64,000 nt of DNA from Coriaria nepalensis (taxonomy: Eukaryota > Streptophyta > Magnoliopsida > Cucurbitales > Coriariaceae), in contig CP114487.1 of NCBI GenBank assembly GCA_027186245.1, positions 11,465,001 to 11,529,000 of the forward strand. Direction: 5' to 3'. Shown piece after piece: positions 1 through 12,771 of the stretch. The notes beneath the pieces are model-generated. The model was given only the letters and a program-made list of their open reading frames with translations, searched no databases and was not told the DNA's origin. The translations under genes and the position numbers were made by a program. Each line of letters begins with the position of its first letter. Position 1 is the first letter of the stretch.

Positions 1-1044
1 TGGAAGAATTTTGCTTTATTACAGACAATACTTACAAAAAAATAGAGGTACTTTCTTGGTTGTTTGTTATTTCCATTTATTACTGCCATATTCGGGCTGG
101 GTTGTCCTGATAGCAATTTCTGGTATATGGCAAGAACACAAAATCTAATTGAAAGTAAAATTCCATATCAAATAGCACCAAATAAGTGTCAGTCATCTGA
201 TGTGGCAGGTATTAGAAATGGAGAGTGGAATCTTAAACTTAGTGCATTGTCAGCTCTCTGTTCCCACAACAAAAACGTTTCTCAGGTATGATAAAACTCA
301 CCAACTCTTGTAAACTGTCAATTGGAGTGCAAAATGCTATCTTATTTTGACTAGCAAAAAATAATTTATGTTTCTAGGAGGTACGTTCAAGCAGCACAGG
401 CTACTTATAAGGTATTCTAGATGGTCTTTACTTTTCTCTGGTATAATAAATGGAAATTCAAGTTTACCCAAAGAGTAATCTGATAAGCTTCCATTAGGTT
501 CCTTGCGAAGAACTCGAGTTTTTGGCAAACTACTTAGCAGAGTTGACTCTTGTTGAGTACAGCTTCCTAGAGTTCCTTCCTTCTCTGATAGCTGCTTCTG
601 CTGTGTTCCTTGCCAGATGGACTCTTAACCAATCAAATCACCCATGGGTCTGTGCTTGCTTGAGCTTCTATGGTCCTAATTTGATATTCTTTCATTGTTT
701 CTCCTTAATGGAAATTTTAACAGTGAAGGAATTTTTCATGTGTTTACTAGCAGAATCCTACTCTACAGCACTATACCAGTTACAAAGCTTCTGAGCTGAA
801 AACTACAGTCCTAGCCCTGGAAGATTTGCAACTCAACACTAACGGCTCCTCCCTCATCGCTATACGCCAGAAGTATCGGCAACAAAAGGTTTCATCTAAC
901 CCTTTTATCTACATTATCACCTTGATCCTTGAACAACTTCTTACCAATATTCAGTTTTCTGATTTCTTATTGTTACAACAGTTCAAGTGTGTAGCGGATT
1001 TTACCTCCTCACGGCCCATCCTATCAATTTTTTCTGAAGATTAG
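1..1044 (+). CDS. CYCA2: A2-type mitotic cyclin, 3' part (5' end outside window)
   Basis: C-terminal half of a plant A-type cyclin, which activates CDKs for S/G2-M progression in the nucleus. Six exons join in phase: 1-47 (entering mid-codon), 209-285, 378-411, 498-647, 754-888 and 982-1044, all with GT-AG introns. The first exon reads [11 protein letters not shown], end of the first cyclin fold. The second to fourth carry [12 protein letters not shown] and the second-fold signature [20 protein letters not shown]. The fifth gives [16 protein letters not shown], and the last ends ILSIFSED. The [13 protein letters not shown] and QLNTNG segments match the CYCA2 subgroup better than CYCA1 or CYCA3 as I recall them. 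The destruction box and MRAIL helix lie upstream of the window. Exon borders are my reading; no break is visible. Confidence 0.92.
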
Positions 1045-1702
1045 TTAGTCTAATTCCGATGAATAAGGATATTTATGCTATTCCGATGCCGATCATCTTA
1101 CTTAACCCCAACCGTGACAATGGGGAAAGGAAAGAAATCCCCATTTGAACATTACTGAACATTACTATTACTATGACTGCCATGATTGTATTATCACAAG
1201 TTATAAGTTATTGTAACATCTTAGTTCCTGGTGCTTCCAGATGTTTCCTCCTCTCTTTGTAACCTAGGTTTTTAGGCATGCCAGTCTAAGTTGTATCAAA
1301 TTCTTTTTGTATGAAATGTAAGTTAACAAAGAAGGTACACCTCCAGTGTTGCTCTGGTTCGCCCCCTGTTCAAAGTCGCAGGGCAAAGATAACAAATACT
1401 TTACTTTTACCAAACAAAATGAAACAATAACATAAGAAAATTACAACACTAAAAGTCATCTTACAAAAGCCACTCCCATGACCGTCCGGGTCATTTACGG
1501 CCATTTATGGCTACCTTAAACAACCGGCTCGAGCTTCTACTACTATGCCTACAGGCTACAGTTACATTGACTAATGACTAGTTAGGTCTAAATCAATCAA
1601 CACTGTTAGGAACCTAGCAAAAGTTGCCCCTTATTGTTTTGCTTTGCATGCATAAAGATCAACAGGGAAAGAAGAAAACGATGACTCAAACAAGCTCTTA
1701 TT
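1045..1702. other. convergent intergenic region / 3' UTRs
   Basis: Between the tail-to-tail cyclin (+) and PP2A B' (-) stop codons. It probably holds both 3' UTRs. I see no ORF with a recognisable domain and no RNA gene. Confidence 0.6.
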
Positions 1703-3328
1703 TTAGCAGGCTGTTGTGGTTGGCCATGGCAGTACTAGGACGGCGGTTTTTTCAGTTATTGGCCGGAGACTAGCCGCATTCTCCAGCTGCTCCCATGCTT
1801 GCTTTCTTTTCTCTGCTGCCAAGTTTGCCCTTTCTTCTTCATCCTTAAAGTGAGCATAGCAGGAGAGGAACAGCTCACCGTCCATCTCCATGAACATCTG
1901 CCTGACATTTAGAGAGTAGTGGAGAACTACTTGGTTCCAATGATTCTGAGCATTCCTCTCCAAGGCTGGTAATATGATGGGCAGTATCACTCTACGGTTA
2001 TGGGCAATCAAGTTGAGTATATGGTCATTGTTCCACAGTAGAAGAGCCCTTTCTGCCACCTGAAACAATTGGCACTTCATTAATATGGCATTATTTGAAA
2101 TGAGTGGTCATCAACTGATTTGCAGCATAAGGAAAAAAAAAAAGAAAAAAAAGAAGTGTACCTGGAAGTGGAAACTATTAATGCAGCATCCGATCCGTAA
2201 GAACAATGGAATCATGATTTGTTGGAATTCAAACAAGTTAGCTGCTTCCAAGATTTCTTCCAACTCACCCAGAAACATTACCTCTTTCTGACTATTTGTT
2301 ACAGGCCAGTATTTCAACAGCCCCTCTATCACAACACTAACTAACCTCAGGTCCTTCTCTATGAACTCCATCATACAGTACGACAGCTGCTGGAAGTAAA
2401 CCCCCATAGATTTCGGCTTATGCAACGGAATCAAGACTCTCCACAAGAAGATCTTGTATTCCTCTTTGACGGGTACTGCAAACCCACAAATTATACTCCC
2501 AAATATCTCCAACAGCTCAGAAATCCCATTGTGTTCCTCAGTCTCGAACACGAATCGGTAAAATATGTTATTGATAGATTCGCGGATAAAAGGCCTGTGT
2601 ACCATGAACTTGCCATAAATCCTATGCAGAATAGTCTTCACGCATTCTCTTTCTCTGGGGTCCTCTGAGTCAAACAAGTCGAGCAATCTCAAAATGAATG
2701 AATGATCTATATACCTCTTAGCCACCTTAGCATCAAGGCTAGGAGAATGGATAAAATTAAGCAATAGTTCATACACAAGCTGTAAATGGGGCCAAGCAGG
2801 ATCGAACATTGGCTCTTCATCATCATTCTCATGAGTACTCCCACTCTTGTTAGATCGGTAATTAGGAGGGAAAACCCTAAACAAGTTAACAGCACACATT
2901 CTGCAAACTGCTAAGATGGACGGTTCACTGAATTTCATCGACCCAGAAGCTACAAAATCCACAAGTTCAAGCAGGGTCTGCTTTTTAATATCTTTCTCTA
3001 TGGAGTCCTTTCCAGGGTCAGTAAAATCAAACGTTTCGCAACAAAGGTTTAGCTTGCCTATGAAAAGGTTCATCTTATCAGCACTGCGCACGTCTTTGAA
3101 TGGAACTAAGGGATCCATCCCTGCCTCGACACTGGCCGGAAAAACAGCAGAAGAGCAGCGTTTCATGGAGTTTGATCGGAAGGATATAGATCTTTCACAG
3201 CTTGACCTTGGGGTGTCATCGTGGATGGATTCTGTCGAGCTGCTTAGGCTACTGGAAAGCTGTGATTTTGGCGAGGAGTCAGATTTCACAGATTTCCGAG
3301 GCAGTTTACCGAACAATTGCTTCAGCAT
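1703..3328 (-). CDS. PP2A B' (B56) regulatory subunit
   Basis: Regulatory B' subunit that gives protein phosphatase 2A its substrate choice and location. Two exons: 2162-3328, then 1703-2059 after one intron (donor at 2161, acceptor at 2060), giving 507 residues. The ATG at 3328 is preferred because [12 protein letters not shown] is the standard N-terminus of plant B' subunits; eight codons upstream in the same frame lack this pattern. A Ser-rich leader (residues about 15-60) is followed by the HEAT-like B56 core. It carries [31 protein letters not shown], a run around [23 protein letters not shown], and [20 protein letters not shown]. The 3' exon carries [15 protein letters not shown]. The length is normal for plant B' proteins. 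The most similar Arabidopsis member by position would be the At5g25510 product (recalled). Confidence 0.94.
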
Positions 3329-5188
3329 GGTTGAATTACCACACAAATACACAATCCCGGATCAAAACTCCATAGGGCCAAATTTGATAATTAGAAAAAT
3401 ACACAGGCCTGGAAGAAAGATGAAGAACCCTAGATCTTGGTCATGAAAATGAGTGAAGATGCAAAACAATGTACGAGATCTCTACCACAGAACCCACAAA
3501 AAAATCAGGAGATTTCCAAGAATGTTACCGAAAATACCAGATCCCAGCAGGTGCTCGCTTGTAGTGCTGAAATTCTAACACTTCAACAGGAAATATCTTC
3601 AGATTCTCTATAGCCAGAAGCTCACTTGTTACTCCTTGAGAAGCTCGTTTGGCTCACATTAATGTTAACAGAGGAAGAAAGAGGAAAATTTCACTCTGTA
3701 GGGTTACTTAGCCACGGGCACCTAATTCCTCCGTCACTGACAGAAAATAGATGTGAAAAATGCAGAACAGCCCAGCTGTACATTCGACAAGAACACCTCA
3801 CCGTTTTTAGTGGAGATGTGAAAGAAAAAAGAACCAAAAAAAAAAAAAAGTGACGAGCTACAGTTTTTGGTTTATCACTTTGTCTCTTTCTCGTACCTGA
3901 GAAAATTTTAGCTATTTTTTTCCTTCTTCTTTTCTCGGGAAAATGTAAAGGGAGTGACTGATGATGATTCAGTTCGGTAGATCATAAATGCATCATAACC
4001 TATTTTCTTCTAAGATTTTTTTTTTTTAATAGTAATAATTATTTTTCTTTTGGATAGAAATGTCGCACGCGCGTGGAAATTATTTTTCGCATTATTCTTA
4101 CAATTTTATATTTTAAATATATTTTTTTGGTTAAATAAATATTTTTCATTCCAATAAATAAATAAATAAATTGTATTTTTGTGAGAAATAAACTGAATTT
4201 GTTTATTTTTTTACTTATTTTTTATTTTCTAATTATAAAGAGTCGACAGGTAGAAGGATTCAATATTAGGATTGTACGCTGACCTTGGCCCTTGGGCGGT
4301 GAAACTTAGAACACGAGGCGGAGGAAGACGGCGAGGAGCTGAGACCACCGGAGGGGGCGAATTGATAGTTCGCGCGAGAATTACGGTTTCTTTCCCCGTC
4401 AGGAGGCTTCTGATACTCGGCCAGAAATTGAATCCCGTCTCCTGGTTTTCCCCATTTTAATTTTCATTTCGACTTGTATAGATGACTCTTTTCTGTCGAT
4501 TAAGCCAAGCGATGATGGTTCTGAGCTGATTCGGCTCCGATTCTTGTTCCTGCACCTACTCCAATCTTGGAAATTCAACTTTTTTTAATACTCAATTTGG
4601 TATGTTCCCTCTCCATTTTCTGAATTATACATGTACGTATATGTTTTCTGGGTGTTCTTGGACAAGGATTTTGGAAATCGGTTGACCTTTGTGTGGTTTT
4701 GTGGAGGTTTTTTGAGTGGGGATTTTTTAAGTATGTGATTGTTTGTGTGTTGGATCGTTAATCAAGACTAGTAAAATGTGTCTCCTTTTATGGTTTTGGA
4801 CTATTTATCATCTTGGAATTTTCATTATTAAACTGTCTTTTTCCCTTTGTAAGAAGGTGGAAGCTGTATAGTCTGTTTGGTTGATAAGAAAAAAGAGGAA
4901 GAAGAGGAAATGTTTCATTTTCATTACAGCACTTATGTAAAATTGTCTGCTATTTCATCTTCCTAGGATCTGATTATGGTACTCTGAATTTAAACAAATT
5001 GAAAATCATAAATTTCTTCAGGTCTTGTCGTGTCAAATAAATTAAGTTTAACAGTCTAGCAAATCTGAGCACACAACCTGAGTTCCTGACAGGAGCCGGG
5101 CTTCGATTGGGACTGTTTAATGCGGGACATGAAGGGAATATTCTTCTTCTAGTTTTCCATGCTTTCTCTATCTCTTTGGTGGACTTAG
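3329..5188. promoter_or_regulatory. divergent promoter region with 5' leaders of PP2A B' and RING genes
   Basis: The two flanking genes are transcribed away from each other. About 3.86-4.25 kb is strongly AT-rich with a TCGCACGCGCGTGG stretch (CGCG core, CAMTA-type site) near 4064-4077. From about 4270 to 4600 the base composition turns GC-rich, as expected of the RING gene 5' leader. A GT at about 4600 and an AG directly before the ATG at 5189 could bound a leader intron. Neither transcription start is fixed by what I can see. Confidence 0.5.
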
Positions 5189-6852
5189 ATGGGTGTTCCT
5201 TCACTGGAACTAGGCCGTGAAAGTGAAACTGACACTTATCCATTTTTAATGGAACCTCCGGAAAGTCTTAACAGTACCCAGCATGTTCTTGACATACCAA
5301 ACAGGGAAGAAGCTTCCTCATCCCACTTGTATCAGGGAAGACTATCTAATGGGTCAAATACATTGCAGCTTGAAGATAGACCTGCAGTCAGTACAAGAAC
5401 ACCTGCATTTCAACCTTCACTTTCTTCTTCTAATGGATCAAACAATAGGAACTCCTCTGTCACGAGGAGAGGAGAAGCCCGTAGGCGTAGAAGTCCATTA
5501 AATTCTGGGCTATGGATATCCGTTGAACTATTTCTCACTCTAAGCCAAATTATTGCAGCTATTCTAGTGTTGTCATTGTCTGCAAATGAGCATCCACACG
5601 AGCCATTGTTTGTGTGGATTGTGGGTTATATGTCTGGATGTGTTGCCACGCTTCCCCTTCTTTATTGGCGCTATAGATACCGTAATCAGTCTTCAGAGCA
5701 GGGGTCAGCTCAATCCCGTCAGAGTCCTCAGATAAATGTTTCAGGCGGTCTTTCTCTGTCTGTTTCTAGAAGTTCAGAGGGCGAAGATCGTCAGACTGCT
5801 GGCCCATCACCTAGAGGCAGTCAAGGTTCAAGACCACTAAGTGCAAGGTACGGGTTTTATTGAGTCATTGTACGTATTTCCTAGCTCAATCTTTTTATTT
5901 TCTGAATGGGCACTTAACTTTGGTTCTCAGGGGTAGATTTCATCTAACCAAAAGTCTTATCTTGACCTAGTATGCTAAGATCTTAAATTAATCTTCATAC
6001 CATGGGTTTTAAGTATATTGAGAAAGCTGGGTGACAGATAATCTTATTTTGCTTAGCAGATTGAAGGCATTTGTGGAATATTTCAAAATGGCCTTGGATT
6101 GTTTCTTTGCTGTTTGGTTTGTGGTTGGAAATGTGTGGATCTTTGGAGGGCACTCATCTGCTTCCGAGTCTCCGAATTTGTACAGGTAAATTGCTTCATT
6201 TATCAAAATTCTAAGACTTAAATTCTTCCCTTCTTTGAGAACCTATCCTATATTTCCCATAATCTCTCATATTTCAGGTTATGTATAGCGTTTCTTGCCA
6301 TTAGCTGCATTGGGTATGCTATGCCTTTCCTTCTATGTGCAACAATTTGCTGCTGTCTACCTTGTATGATTTCCATCCTTGGATTTCGAGAGGATCTGAC
6401 CCAGACTAGAGGAGCTACTGCAGAATCAATTGAGGCTTTGCCAATCTACAAGTTCAAGCTGAAGAAAAGTAGAACAGGGGATGATATAGAAACCGGCTCT
6501 AGTGCTGGGGAAGGCGGACTCATTGCTGGTGGAACTGATAGGGAACGAATGATTTCTGGAGAAGACGCTGTAAGTACTCTTAATTTCACTCCTTAATATC
6601 AGATCCTTCTATTTCGAATGACTATACTCAATCTTTGTCTCTTGGTCTATGTTAATATTCTTACTTCATTCTCTGCAGGTTTGTTGTATCTGCTTGGCAA
6701 AATATGGAAACAACGAGGAGTTAAGAGAGTTGCCATGTTCTCATTTATTCCACAAAGATTGTGTAGATAAGTGGTTGAAGCTTAATGCATCTTGTCCTCT
6801 TTGTAAGGCCGAGGTTGGCGAGAGCAACGCCGGAGGATCAAACACCACCTAG
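5189..6852 (+). CDS. membrane-anchored RING-H2 E3 ubiquitin ligase (At1g12760/At1g63170-like)
   Basis: Likely E3 ubiquitin ligase of endomembranes. Exons 5189-5847, 6060-6185, 6278-6569 and 6679-6852 join in phase to give 416 residues. The N-terminus is polar and Ser-rich, with a basic RRGEARRRR cluster just before the membrane part. There are four hydrophobic segments: about residues 107-130, 137-158, 230-250 and 263-292, the last Cys-rich. The RING-H2 finger lies near residues 361-403. It reads CCICLAKYGNNEELRELPCS and then HLFHKDC...CPLC, giving C-x2-C, C-x-H-x2-H-x2-C and C-x2-C. All eight ligands are present. This layout (TM region, then a C-terminal RING) and the length match the plant At1g12760-like family. 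Substrates are unknown. The start is the first ATG after a possible leader intron. Confidence 0.9.
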
Positions 6853-7280
6853 GAACGGTGATCCATGTCTTAGACGGAACTCTCTATTTAACTCTCTCGG
6901 ATTAATATGGATAGAGTCCTGGACCCTAGTACTTCAAAGTCACGATTCCTTACTTTCATTTTGAGAACCCTCTTCTTTCTATGTTATGCTCTGAGTGAGA
7001 GAAACAAATACATTTGTGTAATTATGTACATGAATATAAAGAATCTCTATTATTCTATATGGTGTCTTTCATTTGGGTATTTCACTTTTTGTATGTTTTG
7101 ACCCCTTTTTTTTGCCCTTCAACTTTCTTATCCTTAAAAAATAATGCACTTAAAATGTTTACCAAAGTAAGAAAGCACTTAAAAATGCATTAGGAATGAA
7201 ATAAAAGAGAGATTATGAGTTCTTTGGGTCAAGATCAGAATATGTGTAATGATTGTTATTTGGAGGATCAAAAAGATGAA

Positions 7281-7401
7281 TATGTATATGTATGTATGTA
7301 TTTAGGTATGTATATATGTCTGTATGTATGTAGGTATGTATATATGTCTGTCTGTATGTATGTAGGTATGTATATATGTCTGTCTGTATGTATGTATGAA
7401 T
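7281..7401. repeat. TATG/TCTG minisatellite
   Basis: Tetranucleotide-based tandem array built of TATG, TAGG and TCTG words. A higher-order unit of about 32 bp (start TGTATGTATGTAGG, end TATATGTCTGTC) is seen at 7321 and again at 7353, with a degenerate copy on either side. The ORFs on both strands here are products of the repeat. Confidence 0.85.
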
Positions 7402-7439
7402 ATGAAAATAAAATAGAATTTATATTAGCAGAAAAAAGA

Positions 7440-7780
7440 ATAATTACACATCGGCGACAGTGGGCCGTGGTCATTGGGCCCGCCTCATAAGATAGGCATC
7501 CTACGTGTCAGTCCATCTCTTCTGTTTTAAGCCGCTACAAAATGTAGCGCATGTCATCCATCTGATATTGTTTGATTAGTTATTTTACGCACGCGTTAGG
7601 GTTCGTCTTCGCGCCTCTTCATTTTCCCCCAACCTTGAGATTCTACGAACCCTATCCTCTCCCTCTCTCGCTCTCTCGCTCTCTCGCTCTCTCTCTCCTC
7701 GGCGCCGCTCTTGTCAGCTAAGGGTTTAGGTATAATACTATAACCTGTACGGCTTCTTTTTCGTCACAACGAAACCCAAG
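7440..7780 (+). promoter_or_regulatory. site II / telo-box type promoter and leader of the SPOC gene
   Basis: Two TGGGCC-type site II motifs (GTGGGCCGTGG near 7459 and ATTGGGCCCGCC near 7472) are followed by ACGCGTTAGGGTTCG near 7591, which joins an MluI-like ACGCGT to a telo-box-like TTAGGGTT. A pyrimidine patch of CTCTCG/CTCTCT repeats runs about 7660-7698. Site II plus telo-box is the usual promoter grammar of constitutive, growth-linked plant genes bound by TCP factors. This is inference; the transcription start is not proven. Confidence 0.55.
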
Positions 7781-8374
7781 GTTTGTACTGAATTGAATGA
7801 TTCATTATGTTTACATCTATTTATTAGCCTGATTAGATTCTTTCTCTTGTTGAATATGGTTTATGATTACGATGCGTTTTCGAATTTAATTGCTCTAGTT
7901 TGAATAGGTTTTCAATCCCTTCGTACTAAGACGCTGGGTTGGATTAGGGTTTTCCCCCCCCTCTTGTTTCCTTGTGTTTTTTGGTTTTTGGCTTTTAAGA
8001 ACTGAATGTGGATCTATCAACCGGGATCCGCACTTTCTCGGTGTAATGTTATGGTTGTTGGAAATCAAGGTTTCACGAATTTAGATCGTGAACTATATTA
8101 GATTTGGCTCGAAATTTTGAATTCATTTGTCGTTATTCTATGATTTGAAATTGCTTGTATCTTCTCAAGATGTTTGTTGCTATGTGAAAAAGGAATCAGT
8201 AATGTCTTGGGAATATTGTTCTTCAATATCATTACTTCTTGGTGTTATGCGTAAATGGTGGCTATGGTATTGTAATTGAATTTTGGATTAGTATAGAGTT
8301 TTATAACTACGTGGTTGATTTTTCCTTTCTGCTGCATAGTTGCTAAAGACAATTTTATTTTCTGTTTTATACAG
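7781..8374 (+). other. probable 5' UTR intron of the SPOC gene
   Basis: A good donor (AAG/GTTTGT at 7781) and acceptor (ATACAG at 8374) bracket AT-rich DNA without coding potential, between the GC-richer leader and the ATG at 8475. Long first leader introns are common in plant housekeeping genes. Confidence 0.55.
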
Positions 8375-8474
8375 GTTATAGTATCTCTGTTCCAAGTAAT
8401 ATGATCTATACCATATAAAGACTTTTCGCGGTTCATATCACTCTTAATATCATTGAAGTAGATTTTGCGTACCC

Positions 8475-11400
8475 ATGTCAAACAATCTTGTGTCTCAACA
8501 GTTTCTAGTACCAGGAACTCCAGTTAGCCAAAGGGAACCTATCTTTAACAATATGAACTCATCATCATTACCAGAGCTTCCAAGAGGATTGATGGACCCT
8601 GAATCAAAAGATCCTTCATTACATCTTTACTCAACAACAACCAAACATATGGAACTGATGGAACACATTTCTATTGATCCCATGCCACAAAATTTTCTGG
8701 TGTCCAACATGCAAATGGGAACTGTCAATGTAAACTCTAATAATATGGTGCCTAGACAGTATCAGATACCTTATATTCCAATGGGAGGGATTGAACACAT
8801 CCTGATAAATGCAGGTGCTGGACAGTTTTCGTTGCCAGTTAAGCGGAAGTCCCCAATGGAACCTGTCAATCATAATCTTACCCCACAGCACTCATCAGTA
8901 GAGAATCAGCGTGTTGCACAACTGGAACATAGGCCGTGGTTGCAGCAGGCATCTGGACCAAATAAAAGATTGTTGCAAATGCAATACTCCTCCCCTGCTC
9001 CGGTATCACAGATTTCTTCTGGAGCAAACAAGAAAGTGATACAAGTGGAATCCATACCCAGTAGAGCTGGCCCACAACGGTCATCAGCTTTGAGAAATCA
9101 GGCTTCACAGAAAAACCCGCCTTTGAAGATGCGTAACGAGTCATTTGAATCAGTGAGGTCCAAGATGAGGGAATCCTTAACCGCTGCATTGGCCTTAGTT
9201 CAGCAGAAGGAAAACATTTTAAACCTGGGAAAAAATTCTCCGAGGGAAGGAGTGTGTCATAAGAAGGAAAATGCTAAACCAGCTTCTGCTGCAGCTGATG
9301 GAGATGGTTTTGTATCCGAAGGATCCAGGGAATCTATCTGCTTCATTGAAGATTCCTCTGCTAATCCTAGCAATGTGGACCAGAAGGCATTACATAAGAC
9401 TTCAGAGCCTGCGAATTCTAGCGTCATACAGACCTTGAGATATGGAGGGCCAGATTATCAGTTATCATATAAATGCATTTCTGCTGGGGAAGAAATTGTC
9501 AAAGACGAACTTTTGCAAGGAAATGGGCTTGCTTGGGTGATGGATTCTTCCATGGAGAAGGATGAAAGAAGGGAAATCCAGTCTGCTGAGAAACATAAGC
9601 CAGATCTCAGGGTAGTGGATTTTGGCCAGGGAGGCAAAGCTCCTGAGAATTTAGCTTTCGAAATTGAGAATGAGCTATTCAAGTTATTTGGCGGTGTGAA
9701 TAAGAAATACAAGGAAAGGGGACGCTCTCTTCTGTTTAATCTAAAAGATCGAAACAATCCTGCACTGAGAGAGAGGGTTATGTCTGGTCAAATCCCTCCG
9801 AAACAATTGTGTTCTATGACCCCTGAGGAACTTGCTTCGGAGGAGCTTACTCAGTGGCGAGTGGCAAAGGCTGAGGAGTTCGCACAAATGATAGTTTTAC
9901 CCGACTCAGGAGTTGATATGAGGCGATTTGTTAAAAAAACACACAAGGGTGATATTGAAGTTCACGTTGAGCATGACGATAGTGTTTCTGTGGAGGTTCC
10001 TGTGAATGCAAACTCATTTTCCCTGACTCCACGAAATGATATAGAGACAAAAGAGCCATCTCAAACTAAACCCAATAGTTGTAAGGATAGGGAGAATGCT
10101 GATAGTGAGAAAAATAATGTAGAAGACAAGGATGCTTCATTGACTCTTATGATTCCACCAAATGATAGCTCTGACTTGATGCTAGATGATGCACTGAAGG
10201 ATGCAGAATTTCTTCCTCCAATCGTATCCCTAGATGAGTTCATGGAGTCCCTTAATGCAGAACCCCCATTCGAAAATTTGTCAGCTGATACTGGAAAACT
10301 GACCCACGTTGCAGAGGAAGACAACTCTGAGGCTGGTGTTGAGACGAAATCTTCTGGTGAACCCACAATAGATCCTGCTGATTCAACCATAGACAAAAAT
10401 GACAATAGTGATGAACATATCTCAAAACCCGATGCCAAGGCTGATGATGATACTGATAAGAAATCCAGTGAGAATCATAATGATGCACTTTGTGAGGATA
10501 ATAATAGTGATGTGAAATCAAGTGACAGCCATGTAAAGATAGGAGCGGAATCGCCATCCAGCATTTCAAAGGTTGAACATGTCTGGGAAGGCAAACTGCA
10601 GCTGAGTTTGGTAGCCACATGCTCTGTTGTGGGAACCTTTATAAGGTATTCATTTTTTCACTGCTATCTGTTTTTCATTGCTATATTGTATATTGAAATA
10701 TTGAACTTGCCTGCTGATATTAGATCTCTTAGCATTTGACGTGTTAATTTTACCAATTTGAAGTTAATGGTAAACCTGGTCAAATTCCAACTAGGGAAAA
10801 ATTGAGCATGACAGGGAGATGGGAATAGAATTTGAATGTAAAGATTTGCCCTTAGGGGGATCCCCTTGGTAATAATATTTGGGTGAAAGAAATGTTTGTG
10901 TTTTTTCATACATAGCTCTTGTACGCTTTGTTGCAGTGGTGAAAAAGCATCTAGAAAAGAGTGGCCTGGCTCTTTCGAGATCAAGGGACGAGTTAGACTC
11001 GATGCATTCCAGAAGTTTCTCCAAGGGCTTCCACTGTCTCGTAGCCGTGCGGTCATGGTATATTTAGTTTCATTTTGTTGTATAATACCTGTATTGTACC
11101 AACTTACTTTAAACAAAAGGAAGAAATATGGAAGCTTGAAGTTTATTCCAACAAAGTACCATTTGACCCAGTTAGCTATTAACCTGTCCAGTATAGGGTC
11201 TTCTCTCATGACAAAACAGAACCTAGTTAGTCTGACTGAATGTCTGATTTGGCATAGTATAGATGCTTGCATTATTTTTATTTTATTTACTTTCTCTCCT
11301 TATTATGCTCACTAAGATAATTTTACATAAAGAAACCACGTGAAGATTTAGAACTTTGCATCTGAAATATGATACAGATGAGGCCGGTGTTAGGATGAAG

Positions 11401-12771
11401 TTGGTGTAATGAGAATAATATCAACAGCTGGTGTAATGAGGATATTCTGTTGAAATGAGATGAATCAAGATGGTAAATATGAATGTCCCAATATTATTGT
11501 ATGGTTACTGAAACAGAAACTGCCTCGTCAATTGCCTCTGTTTAGGCCCATTCTTTTTCTTTGTAAGAACAGAGGGGGCTATGAGAACGTGATTGCAATT
11601 TGCAGGTGACTTAATTTAAGATTTTTTATTCGAACTCTCAAATCTTTCCATGTGCAGGTTCTACATTTTGATGTGAAGGAGGGATGGCCTGAAAGTGAGC
11701 GTTCAAGTCTGAAAGAGGTAAAAAAAACAATCGTAGCTTTATATGAATGGATGGTGTTTCCTATTTTTACTATATTTTTTTACCTTTAAAAAGTTTTTTA
11801 CTTGGCTCTTTCAGGCTGCAGATTCCTACGTGTTGGATGAGAGAGTGGGTATCGCTGAGCCTTCATCTGGGGTGGAGCTTTATTTTTGCCCACCTCATAA
11901 AAGAATGCTTGAAATGCTTACTCCCATTCTCCAAAAAGACCACGTCGAATCACTTAATGCTATTAATGTTGGGCTTATCGGTGTTGTTGTATGGAGAAAA
12001 GCTCATTACACATCATCATCATCATCTACTATATCACCCACCTCCACTAACAACTACTACAAACACAGCTCTAAAAATCAACATTTCACTACTCGTAGAA
12101 AGCATCACGATGCTATTGCTACTGCTACTACTACTACTAACATGAATGCTAATAATTTCTTCAATAGACAGCCTCATGCCTACTCTCTTTCCACCCATAA
12201 ACCCTTGCCCAATGAAGATGATGACGATGTACCTCCCGGGTTTGGCCCCTCAGCTCGGGATGAAGATGACCTTCCCGAGTTCAAATTTTCTGGGCCATCC
12301 TCATCCCGGCTCTCTAATCGGGGCTCGGGACGGTCCCCTTATTACCCTGTTTCTCAAACCCCTCCCCGGCAAGTAGAGCAAATGAGAGAACTTGTACAGA
12401 AATATGGACAAACTAGATCAGATAGCCCTAGAAATTTGCCAACTAAGCCATGGAATGAAGACGATGATGACATACCGGAATGGCAGCCCTCTCACCCGAT
12501 CCCAACTCAGACCATCCCGATGATAAGACCCCACCACCATTTGGTAGGACAAAGTCAGAGTTTACCTCATCAAAATATATCAATGACCTCTATACAACCA
12601 CCTTTGCACGCTTCAATGAATGTTGATTCTTTATGGCACCAGCAAGGACAAGGACAAGGAGCCTGGTGGGCTCCTCCGGTCCATGGAAATTTGAATGGTC
12701 AGCCCAATGGGGTGCAGTATTATGGAACAGCAGCGCAGCCAGGACCGGCCTGGCGAGATAACGCCGCCTAA
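8475..12771 (+). CDS. TFIIS-central domain and SPOC domain protein
   Basis: Nuclear protein of the plant SPOC/transcription elongation factor S-II family, comparable in layout to animal DIDO/PHF3 proteins that contact RNA polymerase II; the plant role is inferred. Exons 8475-10645, 10937-11057, 11658-11717 and 11815-12771 give 1102 residues. The TFIIS central domain lies at about residues 390-490 (ENELFKLFGGVNKKYKERGR, LLFNLKDRNNPALRERVMSG, then MTPEELASEELTQWR). After an acidic, Ser-rich linker, the SPOC domain runs from about residue 697 (VWEGKLQLSL) across all three introns to LNVGLIG-type residues (NAINVGLIGVVVWRK). The tail has DDDDVPPGFGP-type acidic/Gly motifs and His/Gln-rich low complexity. 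Upstream neighbour promoter motifs suggest constitutive expression. Arabidopsis counterparts recalled: At5g25520, At5g11430, At2g25640. Confidence 0.92.

Noticed and set aside
4272..4460. 62-residue ORF in the GC-rich RING leader
   Set aside because: Opens at a non-ATG codon; Arg/Gly-rich composition simply reflects GC-rich leader DNA.
7215..7490. Overlapping ORFs on both strands rich in Tyr/Met/Cys or Thr/Tyr/Ile
   Set aside because: They are produced by the TATG repeat; no start context, homology or codon structure of a gene.
7660..7698. CTCTCG repeats that might look like a short-spacer array
   Set aside because: Simple pyrimidine microsatellite in a plant leader; no spacers, so not CRISPR.
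10664..11272. 202-residue minus-strand ORF across the SPOC introns
   Set aside because: Spans introns and an exon of the opposite-strand gene and has no domain.
12146..12376. ORFs overlapping the last SPOC exon in other frames
   Set aside because: Shadows of a verified coding frame with continuous homology-like domain signal.
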